This document shows positions 50,944 through 63,559 of a stretch of DNA of 64,000 bases, piece after piece. The notes under the pieces are model-generated. The model saw only the letters and a program-made list of their open reading frames with translations, was not told where the DNA came from and searched no databases. Source of the DNA: Limnoperna fortunei (taxonomy: Eukaryota > Mollusca > Bivalvia > Mytilida > Modiolidae); contig OX104115.1 of the NCBI GenBank assembly GCA_944474755.1, positions 62,252,648 through 62,316,647 of the forward strand, in the 5' to 3' direction. The position numbers and the translations under genes are program-made. Every line of letters starts with the position of its first letter. Position 1 is the stretch's first letter.

Positions 50944-52766
50944 GAACCTATATTTATTATTATTCTTATTATTCTTCCGCCAAGTTTTGTTATCCCATTA
51001 TCAATTTTGTTTCGCGACATGTCGTAAAGACATTTTGTACTTTGAATGTATGAGACATTACGCATTCGCAGTTAACCCTGTCACACCGAACACTTTTTCT
51101 TTACGGAGTTATTTCCCCTGTCATAAAAAGCTTGTGTGCAGATAAACTTTGAAACCGTAAAAGATTTCGCAATGAAAATTGTTGCAAAATGGTCAGCTAT
51201 TGATTGCGACAATTTGTTACATATCGCGCAAAGTATTTTGACGACTCCTTGTAGGAGTTATTTCCCCTTATTTATTGGAAGTACATTTTGTACCATAGTA
51301 ACTCATGAACCACAGGTGACAGAGACTAGATATTTCACAGTTGGTCATCATTGACCTTGACCTTGAAAAAGGTCACAAGGTCAAAGGTCAAGGTCACATT
51401 CTAAATTTTGACACTGTGGTGTGTGCGATTCTCCTCCTGAACCATAAGAGATACAGAAATAAATCTTTTACCAAAATGTGTATCATATTAAGGTCTTGAA
51501 AGGTCACTATAAATGATTTGACTTTTGAAAGAGTTATCTCCCCTGGATCAATTAAATACAGTGTATATAGCGTTATCTCAGTAACTATGACAGATATTTA
51601 TATGAAACCTTATATCATTAGTCATCATTGACCTTCCTTGACCTTGAAAATGGACACAAGGACAAAGGTCAAAGGTCAAGGTCACCTGTGTTTCAGTACA
51701 GCGACATGTGAATTTTTGTACCTTTGGATTCGCTTTGTATTTTCAGCTTGCTACATGTCGCAATACAATTTGGTGCCAGGCATGGGCAAAAACATGGGGA
51801 ATTTTAGGGTATTCCGCCAGCCTGCAAAAATAAAGGGGGGGGGGTGTTTCTAAGGGACCCCATAAGAATGTAGTGTGCAGATTTCATCCTAGACCACAGA
51901 GAATGGTGAAACAAAATGGACGCCAATTAGTTCGGGGATCGATGTCCTTGAATTGTCGCTACAGTAGAAATCATTCTGACGAACGATAAAAAAATTTCCA
52001 GGTCATGAAAGTTGAAGATAGGTTTTTTATGCAAAAATCGCGATTTTCAGAAAAACCATAAATCCTAGCCTTTCGAAAATGGCGCCAATCGATTTAGAAT
52101 GTCGATTTTACCCCAACCAAGTATCTCGGATGTGCATAAATGTCAACAAAATCGAAAATCGGCAGAAAAAATCAAATGTCGAGACGCAATCGGTACCCCC
52201 TAGATTTCAGCGGTTGAATGTTTGTGCATTGATAAATCCTTAAAATATACATCTGAATTATGTCTTCATGAGTTGTTTTAGCTGAAACAAACATGTTTTG
52301 TACTTTCATTTATTTTGAAATCACAATAAAGTCCACGCGATGTGTCGTCTGTTCCTTCCTTTTGTTGAAAATCCGTTGCCTTTTACAATGCATTGAACGT
52401 AATATTCCAACGTTGATCACAACTGCATAATTGTTGACCTCCTGAGCCGTGATCTTGATGACATTTTTATGTATATCGCGATCATATGTAATATGCATCT
52501 GCGCAGTATAAAGTCTCTCCCCCCAAAAGAATATAATATACTAAGTCCGCGATAATATACCTCGATATCACGTGACGAAAGACGAAGTAACCAGTCAAAT
52601 CAAAGCGTTCTATATGTATTTCATAAATAAAAATCAAAGAATTTTCTGTCTTTCTTATTTATTTCATTTGTAAATACACGAAAACAATATAAAATGTCTT
52701 TGTATTTTAAATGTAGAAAACACATAGAAGGTATATATACGTCAAAATTTGATATGTCATCAACAA

Positions 52767-52838
52767 GCTTCCGTGGCGCAGTGGATAGAGCGCTGAGCTG
52801 GCAATACTGACATCCTGAGTTCGAGACTAGGATGTGAC
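52767..52838 (+). ncRNA. tRNA-like unit of A22
   Basis: A box 52774, B box 52819, T5 at 52845. Confidence 0.68.
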
Positions 52839-53009
52839 AAGTCATTTTTGCATGATTTTCTGCTACGTTTCACGTATCTTTTGTGCAGTTATGTACTTTT
52901 ATATAGAAAAAAAAACATTTTTTTTTTTTTACGCTGCGGTGTAAAAAATGTCGCTTGATGTGGAAAACATGATTTTTTCTTCCGAAGGAAGAAAGGAACT
53001 TTAATTATT

Positions 53010-55120
53010 AAGGCTTTCCACTTTCTAGTGGAAAGACTTACTGTTATTAGTCTGTTTCTTATTATTATTATTATTCTTATTATTCTTCCGCCAAGTTTTG
53101 TTATCCCATTATCAATTTTGTTTCGCGACATGTCGTAAAGACATTTTGTACTTTGAATGTATGAGACATTACGCATTCGCAGTTAACCCTGTCACACCGA
53201 ACACTTTTTCTTTACGGAGTTATTTCCCCTGTCATAAAAAGCTTGTGTGCAGATAAACTTTGAAACCGTAAAAGATTTCGCAATGAAAATTGTTGCAAAA
53301 TGGTCAGCTATTGATTGCGACAATTTGTTACATATCGCGCAAAGTATTTTGACGACTCCTTGTAGGAGTTATTTCCCCTTATTTATTGGAAGTACATTTT
53401 GTACCATAGTAACTCATGAACCACAGGTGACAGAGACTAGATATTTCACAGTTGGTCATCATTGACCTTGACCTTGAAAAAGGTCACAAGGTCAAAGGTC
53501 AAGGTCACATTCTAAATTTTGACACTGTGGTGTGTGCGATTCTCCTCCTGAACCATAAGAGATACAGAAATAAATCTTTTACCAAAATGTGTATCATATT
53601 AAGGTCTTGAAAGGTCACTATAAATGATTTGACTTTTGAAAGAGTTATCTCCCCTGGATCAATTAAATACAGTGTATATAGCGTTATCTCAGTAACTATG
53701 ACAGATATTTATATGAAACCTTATATCATTAGTCATCATTGACCTTCCTTGACCTTGAAAATGGACACAAGGTCAAAGGTCAAAGGTCAAGGTCACCTGT
53801 GTTTCAGTACAGCGACATGTGAATTTTTGTACCTTTGGATTCGCTTTGTATTTTCAGCTTGCTACATGTCGCAATACAATTTGGTGCCAGGCATGGGCAA
53901 AAACATGGGGAATTTTAGGGTATTCCGCCAGCCTGCAAAAATAAAGGGGGGGGGTGTTTCTAAGGGACCCCATAAGAATGTAGTGTGCAGATTTCATCCT
54001 AGACCACAGAGAATGGTGAAACAAAATGGACGCCAATTAGTTCGGGGATCGATGTCCTTGAATTGTCGCTACAGTAGAAATCATTCTGACGAACGATACA
54101 AAAATTTCCAGGTCATGAAAGTTGAAGATAGGTTTTTTATGCAAAAATCGCGATTTTCAGAAAAACCATAAATCCTAGCCTTTCGAAAATGGCGCCAATC
54201 GATTTAGAATGTCGATTTTACCCCAACCAAGTATCTCGGATGTGCATAAATGTCAACAAAATCGAAAATCGGCAGAAAAAATCAAATGTCGAGACGCAAT
54301 CGGTACCCCCTAGATTTCAGCGGTTGAATGTTTGTGCATTGATAAATCCTTAAAATATACATCTGAATTATGTCTTCATGAGTTGTTTTAGCTGAAACAA
54401 ACATGTTTTGTACTTTCATTTATTTTGAAATCACAATAAAGTCCACGCGATGTGTCGTCTGTTCCTTCCTTTTGTTGAAAATCCGTTGCCTTTTACAATG
54501 CATTGAACGTAATATTCCAACGTTGATCACAACTGCATAATTGTTGACCTCCTGAGCCGTGATCTTGATGACATTTTTATGTATATCGCGATCATATGTA
54601 ATATGCATCTGCGCAGTATAAAGTCTCTCCCCCCAAAAGAATATAATATACTAAGTCCGCGATAATATACCTCGATATCACGTGACGAAAGACGAAGTAA
54701 CCAGTCAAATCAAAGCGTTCTATATGTATTTCATAAATAAAAATCAAAGAATTTTCTGTCTTTCTTATTTATTTCATTTGTAAATACACGAAAACAATAT
54801 AAAATGTCTTTGTATTTTAAATGTAGAAAACACATAGAAGGTATATATACGTCAAAATTTGATATGTCATCAACAAGCTTCCGTGGCGCAGTGGATAGAG
54901 CGCTGAGCTGGCAATACTGACATCCTGAGTTCGAGACTAGGATGTGACAAGTCATTTTTGCATGATTTTCTGCTACGTTTCACGTATCTTTTGTGCAGTT
55001 ATGTACTTTTATATAGAAAAAAAAACATTTTTTTTTTTTTTACGCTGCGGTGTAAAAAATGTCGCTTGATGTGGAAAACATGATTTTTTCTTCCGAAGGA
55101 AGAAAGGAACTTTAATTATT
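53010..55120 (+). repeat. A monomer A23
   Basis: 2111 bp, G9, ATACAAAA variant (C at 54099). With G9 plus ATAC a 140-codon frame happens to stay open at 53749-54171; I do not call it a gene. Confidence 0.95.
54877..54948 (+). ncRNA. tRNA-like unit of A23
   Basis: A box 54884, B box 54929, T5 at 54955. Confidence 0.68.
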
Positions 55121-57229
55121 AAGGCTTTCCACTTTCTAGCGGAAAGACTTACTGTTATTAGTCTGTTTCTTATTATTATTATTATTCTTATTATTCTTCC
55201 GCCAAGTTTTGTTATCCCATTATCAATTTTGTTTCGCGACATGTCGTAAAGACATTTTGTACTTTGAATGTATGAGACATTACGCATTCGCAGTTAACCC
55301 TGTCACACCGAACACTTTTTCTTTACGGAGTTATTTCCCCTGTCATAAAAAGCTTGTGTGCAGATAAACTTTGAAACCGTAAAAGATTTCGCAATGAAAA
55401 TTGTTGCAAAATGGTCAGCTATTGATTGCGACAATTTGTTACATATCGCGCAAAGTATTTTGACGACTCCTTGTAGGAGTTATTTCCCCTTATTTATTGG
55501 AAGTACATTTTGTACCATAGTAACTCATGAACCACAGGTGACAGAGACTAGATATTTCACAGTTGGTCATCATTGACCTTGACCTTGAAAAAGGTCACAA
55601 GGTCAAAGGTCAAGGTCACATTCTAAATTTTGACACTGTGGTGTGTGCGATTCTCCTCCTGAACCATAAGAGATACAGAAATAAATCTTTTACCAAAATG
55701 TGTATCATATTAAGGTCTTGAAAGGTCACTATAAATGATTTGACTTTTGAAAGAGTTATCTCCCCTGGATCAATTAAATACAGTGTATATAGCGTTATCT
55801 CAGTAACTATGACAGATATTTATATGAAACCTTATATCATTAGTCATCATTGACCTTCCTTGACCTTGAAAATGGACACAAGGACAAAGGTCAAAGGTCA
55901 AGGTCACCTGTGTTTCAGTACAGCGACATGTGAATTTTTGTACCTTTGGATTCGCTTTGTATTTTCAGCTTGCTACATGTCGCAATACAATTTGGTGCCA
56001 GGCATGGGCAAAAACATGGGGAATTTTAGGGTATTCCGCCAGCCTGCAAAAATAAAGGGGGGGGGTGTTTCTAAGGGACCCCATAAGAATGTAGTGTGCA
56101 GATTTCATCCTAGACCACAGAGAATGGTGAAACAAAATGGACGCCAATTAGTTCGGGGATCGATGTCCTTGAATTGTCGCTACAGTAGAAATCATTCTGA
56201 CGAACGATAAAAAAATTTCCAGGTCATGAAAGTTGAAGATAGGTTTTTTATGCAAAAATCGCGATTTTCAGAAAAACCATAAATCCTAGCCTTTCGAAAA
56301 TGGCGCCAATCGATTTAGAATGTCGATTTTACCCCAACCAAGTATCTCGGATGTGCATAAATGTCAACAAAATCGAAAATCGGCAGAAAAAATCAAATGT
56401 CGAGACGCAATCGGTACCCCCTAGATTTCAGCGGTTGAATGTTTGTGCATTGATAAATCCTTAAAATATACATCTGAATTATGTCTTCATGAGTTGTTTT
56501 AGCTGAAACAAACATGTTTTGTACTTTCATTTATTTTGAAATCACAATAAAGTCCACGCGATGTGTCGTCTGTTCCTTCCTTTTGTTGAAAATCCGTTGC
56601 CTTTTACAATGCATTGAACGTAATATTCCAACGTTGATCACAACTGCATAATTGTTGACCTCCTGAGCCGTGATCTTGATGACATTTTTATGTATATCGC
56701 GATCATATGTAATATGCATCTGCGCAGTATAAAGTCTCTCCCCCCAAAAGAATATAATATACTAAGTCCGCGATAATATACCTCGATATCACGTGACGAA
56801 AGACGAAGTAACCAGTCAAATCAAAGCGTTCTATATGTATTTCATAAATAAAAATCAAAGAATTTTCTGTCTTTCTTATTTATTTCATTTGTAAATACAC
56901 GAAAACAATATAAAATGTCTTTGTATTTTAAATGTAGAAAACACATAGAAGGTATATATACGTCAAAATTTGATATGTCATCAACAAGCTTCCGTGGCGC
57001 AGTGGATAGAGCGCTGAGCTGGCAATACTGACATCCTGAGTTCGAGACTAGGATGTGACAAGTCATTTTTGCATGATTTTCTGCTACGTTTCACGTATCT
57101 TTTGTGCAGTTATGTACTTTTATATAGAAAAAAAAACATTTTTTTTTTTTACGCTGCGGTGTAAAAAATGTCGCTTGATGTGGAAAACATGATTTTTTCT
57201 TCCGAAGGAAGAAAGGAACTTTAATTATT
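55121..57229 (+). repeat. A monomer A24
   Basis: 2109 bp, G9. Shares AAGGACAAAGG (55884) with A22. Private T to C at 55140 breaks one pair of the head stem (AGCGG). Confidence 0.95.
56988..57059 (+). ncRNA. tRNA-like unit of A24
   Basis: A box 56995, B box 57040, T5 at 57066. Confidence 0.68.
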
Positions 57230-59338
57230 AAGGCTTTCCACTTTCTAGTGGAAAGACTTACTGTTATTAGTCTGTTTCTTATTATTATTATTATTCTTAT
57301 TATTCTTCCGCCAAGTTTTGTTATCCCATTATCAATTTTGTTTCGCGACATGTCGTAAAGACATTTTGTACTTTGAATGTATGAGACATTACGCATTCGC
57401 AGTTAACCCTGTCACACCGAACACTTTTTCTTTACGGAGTTATTTCCCCTGTCATAAAAAGCTTGTGTGCAGATAAACTTTGAAACCGTAAAAGATTTCG
57501 CAATGAAAATTGTTGCAAAATGGTCAGCTATTGATTGCGACAATTTGTTACATATCGCGCAAAGTATTTTGACGACTCCTTGTAGGAGTTATTTCCCCTT
57601 ATTTATTGGAAGTACATTTTGTACCATAGTAACTCATGAACCACAGGTGACAGAGACTAGATATTTCACAGTTGGTCATCATTGACCTTGACCTTGAAAA
57701 AGGTCACAAGGTCAAAGGTCAAGGTCACATTCTAAATTTTGACACTGTGGTGTGTGCGATTCTCCTCCTGAACCATAAGAGATACAGAAATAAATCTTTT
57801 ACCAAAATGTGTATCATATTAAGGTCTTGAAAGGTCACTATAAATGATTTGACTTTTGAAAGAGTTATCTCCCCTGGATCAATTAAATACAGTGTATATA
57901 GCGTTATCTCAGTAACTATGACAGATATTTATATGAAACCTTATATCATTAGTCATCATTGACCTTCCTTGACCTTGAAAATGGACACAAGGTCAAAGGT
58001 CAAAGGTCAAGGTCACCTGTGTTTCAGTACAGCGACATGTGAATTTTTGTACCTTTGGATTCGCTTTGTATTTTCAGCTTGCTACATGTCGCAATACAAT
58101 TTGGTGCCAGGCATGGGCAAAAACATGGGGAATTTTAGGGTATTCCGCCAGCCTGCAAAAATAAAGGGGGGGGGTGTTTCTAAGGGACCCCATAAGAATG
58201 TAGTGTGCAGATTTCATCCTAGACCACAGAGAATGGTGAAACAAAATGGACGCCAATTAGTTCGGGGATCGATGTCCTTGAATTGTCGCTACAGTAGAAA
58301 TCATTCTGACGAACGATACAAAAATTTCCAGGTCATGAAAGTTGAAGATAGGTTTTTTATGCAAAAATCGCGATTTTCAGAAAAACCATAAATCCTAGCC
58401 TTTCGAAAATGGCGCCAATCGATTTAGAATGTCGATTTTACCCCAACCAAGTATCTCGGATGTGCATAAATGTCAACAAAATCGAAAATCGGCAGAAAAA
58501 ATCAAATGTCGAGACGCAATCGGTACCCCCTAGATTTCAGCGGTTGAATGTTTGTGCATTGATAAATCCTTAAAATATACATCTGAATTATGTCTTCATG
58601 AGTTGTTTTAGCTGAAACAAACATGTTTTGTACTTTCATTTATTTTGAAATCACAATAAAGTCCACGCGATGTGTCGTCTGTTCCTTCCTTTTGTTGAAA
58701 ATCCGTTGCCTTTTACAATGCATTGAACGTAATATTCCAACGTTGATCACAACTGCATAATTGTTGACCTCCTGAGCCGTGATCTTGATGACATTTTTAT
58801 GTATATCGCGATCATATGTAATATGCATCTGCGCAGTATAAAGTCTCTCCCCCCAAAAGAATATAATATACTAAGTCCGCGATAATATACCTCGATATCA
58901 CGTGACGAAAGACGAAGTAACCAGTCAAATCAAAGCGTTCTATATGTATTTCATAAATAAAAATCAAAGAATTTTCTGTCTTTCTTATTTATTTCATTTG
59001 TAAATACACGAAAACAATATAAAATGTCTTTGTATTTTAAATGTAGAAAACACATAGAAGGTATATATACGTCAAAATTTGATATGTCATCAACAAGCTT
59101 CCGTGGCGCAGTGGATAGAGCGCTGAGCTGGCAATACTGACATCCTGAGTTCGAGACTAGGATGTGACAAGTCATTTTTGCATGATTTTCTGCTACGTTT
59201 CACGTATCTTTTGTGCAGTTATGTACTTTTATATAGAAAAAAAAACATTTTTTTTTTTTACGCTGCGGTGTAAAAAATGTCGCTTGATGTGGAAAACATG
59301 ATTTTTTCTTCCGAAGGAAGAAAGGAACTTTAATTATT
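57230..59338 (+). repeat. A monomer A25
   Basis: 2109 bp, G9, ATACAAAA variant as in A23. Confidence 0.95.
59097..59168 (+). ncRNA. tRNA-like unit of A25
   Basis: A box 59104, B box 59149, T5 at 59175. Confidence 0.68.
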
Positions 59339-61448
59339 AAGGCTTTCCACTTTCTAGTGGAAAGACTTACTGTTATTAGTCTGTTTCTTATTATTATTAT
59401 TATTCTTATTATTCTTCCGCCAAGTTTTGTTATCCCATTATCAATTTTGTTTCGCGACATGTCGTAAAGACATTTTGTACTTTGAATGTATGAGACATTA
59501 CGCATTCGCAGTTAACCCTGTCACACCGAACACTTTTTCTTTACGGAGTTATTTCCCCTGTCATAAAAAGCTTGTGTGCAGATAAACTTTGAAACCGTAA
59601 AAGATTTCGCAATGAAAATTGTTGCAAAATGGTCAGCTATTGATTGCGACAATTTGTTACATATCGCGCAAAGTATTTTGACGACTCCTTGTAGGAGTTA
59701 TTTCCCCTTATTTATTGGAAGTACATTTTGTACCATAGTAACTCATGAACCACAGGTGACAGAGACTAGATATTTCACAGTTGGTCATCATTGACCTTGA
59801 CCTTGAAAAAGGTCACAAGGTCAAAGGTCAAGGTCACATTCTAAATTTTGACACTGTGGTGTGTGCGATTCTCCTCCTGAACCATAAGAGATACAGAAAT
59901 AAATCTTTTACCAAAATGTGTATCATATTAAGGTCTTGAAAGGTCACTATAAATGATTTGACTTTTGAAAGAGTTATCTCCCCTGGATCAATTAAATACA
60001 GTGTATATAGCGTTATCTCAGTAACTATGACAGATATTTATATGAAACCTTATATCATTAGTCATCATTGACCTTCCTTGACCTTGAAAATGGACACAAG
60101 GTCAAAGGTCAAAGGTCAAGGTCACCTGTGTTTCAGTACAGCGACATGTGAATTTTTGTACCTTTGGATTCGCTTTGTATTTTCAGCTTGCTACATGTCG
60201 CAATACAATTTGGTGCCAGGCATGGGCAAAAACATGGGGAATTTTAGGGTATTCCGCCAGCCTGCAAAAATAAAGGGGGGGGGTGTTTCTAAGGGACCCC
60301 ATAAGAATGTAGTGTGCAGATTTCATCCTAGACCACAGAGAATGGTGAAACAAAATGGACGCCAATTAGTTCGGGGATCGATGTCCTTGAATTGTCGCTA
60401 CAGTAGAAATCATTCTGACGAACGATACAAAAATTTCCAGGTCATGAAAGTTGAAGATAGGTTTTTTATGCAAAAATCGCGATTTTCAGAAAAACCATAA
60501 ATCCTAGCCTTTCGAAAATGGCGCCAATCGATTTAGAATGTCGATTTTACCCCAACCAAGTATCTCGGATGTGCATAAATGTCAACAAAATCGAAAATCG
60601 GCAGAAAAAATCAAATGTCGAGACGCAATCGGTACCCCCTAGATTTCAGCGGTTGAATGTTTGTGCATTGATAAATCCTTAAAATATACATCTGAATTAT
60701 GTCTTCATGAGTTGTTTTAGCTGAAACAAACATGTTTTGTACTTTCATTTATTTTGAAATCACAATAAAGTCCACGCGATGTGTCGTCTGTTCCTTCCTT
60801 TTGTTGAAAATCCGTTGCCTTTTACAATGCATTGAACGTAATATTCCAACGTTGATCACAACTGCATAATTGTTGACCTCCTGAGCCGTGATCTTGATGA
60901 CATTTTTATGTATATCGCGATCATATGTAATATGCATCTGCGCAGTATAAAGTCTCTCCCCCCAAAAGAATATAATATACTAAGTCCGCGATAATATACC
61001 TCGATATCACGTGACGAAAGACGAAGTAACCAGTCAAATCAAAGCGTTCTATATGTATTTCATAAATAAAAATCAAAGAATTTTCTGTCTTTCTTATTTA
61101 TTTCATTTGTAAATACACGAAAACAATATAAAATGTCTTTGTATTTTAAATGTAGAAAACACATAGAAGGTATATATACGTCAAAATTTGATATGTCATC
61201 AACAAGCTTCCGTGGCGCAGTGGATAGAGCGCTGAGCTGGCAATACTGACATCCTGAGTTCGAGACTAGGATGTGACAAGTCATTTTTGCATGATTTTCT
61301 GCTACGTTTCACGTATCTTTTGTGCAGTTATGTACTTTTATATAGAAAAAAAAACATTTTTTTTTTTTTACGCTGCGGTGTAAAAAATGTCGCTTGATGT
61401 GGAAAACATGATTTTTTCTTCCGAAGGAAGAAAGGAACTTTAATTATT
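59339..61448 (+). repeat. A monomer A26
   Basis: 2110 bp, G9, ATACAAAA variant. Confidence 0.95.
61206..61277 (+). ncRNA. tRNA-like unit of A26
   Basis: A box 61213, B box 61258, T5 at 61284. Confidence 0.68.
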
Positions 61449-63559
61449 AAGGCTTTCCACTTTCTAGTGGAAAGACTTACTGTTATTAGTCTGTTTCTTA
61501 TTATTATTATTATTCTTATTATTCTTCCGCCAAGTTTTGTTATCCCATTATCAATTTTGTTTCGCGACATGTCGTAAAGACATTTTGTACTTTGAATGTA
61601 TGAGACATTACGCATTCGCAGTTAACCCTGTCACACCGAACACTTTTTCTTTACGGAGTTATTTCCCCTGTCATAAAAAGCTTGTGTGCAGATAAACTTT
61701 GAAACCGTAAAAGATTTCGCAATGAAAATTGTTGCAAAATGGTCAGCTATTGATTGCGACAATTTGTTACATATCGCGCAAAGTATTTTGACGACTCCTT
61801 GTAGGAGTTATTTCCCCTTATTTATTGGAAGTACATTTTGTACCATAGTAACTCATGAACCACAGGTGACAGAGACTAGATATTTCACAGTTGGTCATCA
61901 TTGACCTTGACCTTGAAAAAGGTCACAAGGTCAAAGGTCAAGGTCACATTCTAAATTTTGACACTGTGGTGTGTGCGATTCTCCTCCTGAACCATAAGAG
62001 ATACAGAAATAAATCTTTTACCAAAATGTGTATCATATTAAGGTCTTGAAAGGTCACTATAAATGATTTGACTTTTGAAAGAGTTATCTCCCCTGGATCA
62101 ATTAAATACAGTGTATATAGCGTTATCTCAGTAACTATGACAGATATTTATATGAAACCTTATATCATTAGTCATCATTGACCTTCCTTGACCTTGAAAA
62201 TGGACACAAGGTCAAAGGTCAAAGGTCAAGGTCACCTGTGTTTCAGTACAGCGACATGTGAATTTTTGTACCTTTGGATTCGCTTTGTATTTTCAGCTTG
62301 CTACATGTCGCAATACAATTTGGTGCCAGGCATGGGCAAAAACATGGGGAATTTTAGGGTATTCCGCCAGCCTGCAAAAATAAAGGGGGGGGGTGTTTCT
62401 AAGGGACCCAATAAGAATGTAGTGTGCAGATTTCATCCTAGACCACAGAGAATGGTGAAACAAAATGGACGCCAATTAGTTCGGGGATCGATGTCCTTGA
62501 ATTGTCGCTACAGTAGAAATCATTCTGACGAACGATACAAAAATTTCCAGGTCATGAAAGTTGAAGATAGGTTTTTTATGCAAAAATCGCGATTTTCAGA
62601 AAAACCATAAATCCTAGCCTTTCGAAAATGGCGCCAATCGATTTAGAATGTCGATTTTACCCCAACCAAGTATCTCGGATGTGCATAAATGTCAACAAAA
62701 TCGAAAATCGGCAGAAAAAATCAAATGTCGAGACGCAATCGGTACCCCCTAGATTTCAGCGGTTGAATGTTTGTGCATTGATAAATCCTTAAAATATACA
62801 TCTGAATTATGTCTTCATGAGTTGTTTTAGCTGAAACAAACATGTTTTGTACTTTCATTTATTTTGAAATCACAATAAAGTCCACGCGATGTGTCGTCTG
62901 TTCCTTCCTTTTGTTGAAAATCCGTTGCCTTTTACAATGCATTGAACGTAATATTCCAACGTTGATCACAACTGCATAATTGTTGACCTCCTGAGCCGTG
63001 ATCTTGATGACATTTTTATGTATATCGCGATCATATGTAATATGCATCTGCGCAGTATAAAGTCTCTCCCCCCAAAAGAATATAATATACTAAGTCCGCG
63101 ATAATATACCTCGATATCACGTGACGAAAGACGAAGTAACCAGTCAAATCAAAGCGTTCTATATGTATTTCATAAATAAAAATCAAAGAATTTTCTGTCT
63201 TTCTTATTTATTTCATTTGTAAATACACGAAAACAATATAAAATGTCTTTGTATTTTAAATGTAGAAAACACATAGAAGGTATATATACGTCAAAATTTG
63301 ATATGTCATCAACAAGCTTCCGTGGCGCAGTGGATAGAGCGCTGAGCTGGCAATACTGACATCCTGAGTTCGAGACTAGGATGTGACAAGTCATTTTTGC
63401 ATGATTTTCTGCTACGTTTCACGTATCTTTTGTGCAGTTATGTACTTTTATATAGAAAAAAAAACATTTTTTTTTTTTTTACGCTGCGGTGTAAAAAATG
63501 TCGCTTGATGTGGAAAACATGATTTTTTCTTCCGAAGGAAGAAAGGAACTTTAATTATT
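61449..63559 (+). repeat. A monomer A27
   Basis: 2111 bp, G9, ATACAAAA variant. Private C to A at 62410. Confidence 0.95.
63316..63387 (+). ncRNA. tRNA-like unit of A27
   Basis: A box 63323, B box 63368, T5 at 63394. Last copy in the window. Confidence 0.68.

Larger units (their letters stand above)
49433..50955 (+). mobile_element. B4, Helentron-like non-autonomous element
   Basis: 1523 bp, the cleanest B copy. Head hairpin 49433-49462, four TTA triplets, then modules whose receptor-like clusters lie at 49883-49927, 50170-50214, 50465-50504 and 50592-50639. Modules 1-3 each carry a GAGTTAT-C/T-TCCCC or GAGTTATCCCCC motif about 100 bp before the cluster, and successive modules are about 290 bp apart. 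Subterminal repeat AAGTGGAAAGCC starts at 50908 and the tail hairpin is at 50924-50943. Private changes include CGTATTGAG near 50014, AATGGCGC near 50310 and TTTATGTAG near 50718. No protein frame of note. Confidence 0.7.
49376..53009 (+). repeat. A monomer A22, split by element B4
   Basis: Head at 49376-49405, two TTA triplets plus TT, then B4, then the rest from 50956. Without B4 it is 2111 bp with the five-triplet tract restored. It carries AAGGACAAAGG (T to A at 51662), shared only with A24. G10. Confidence 0.93.

Noticed and set aside
53749..54171. A 140-codon open frame on the + strand, also open in A25, A26 and A27
   Set aside because: It is open only where the G run is 9 and the ATAC variant is present; other copies frameshift or stop. 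Its start lies in the AGGTCA cluster, and it shows no recognisable domain or conserved coding pattern.
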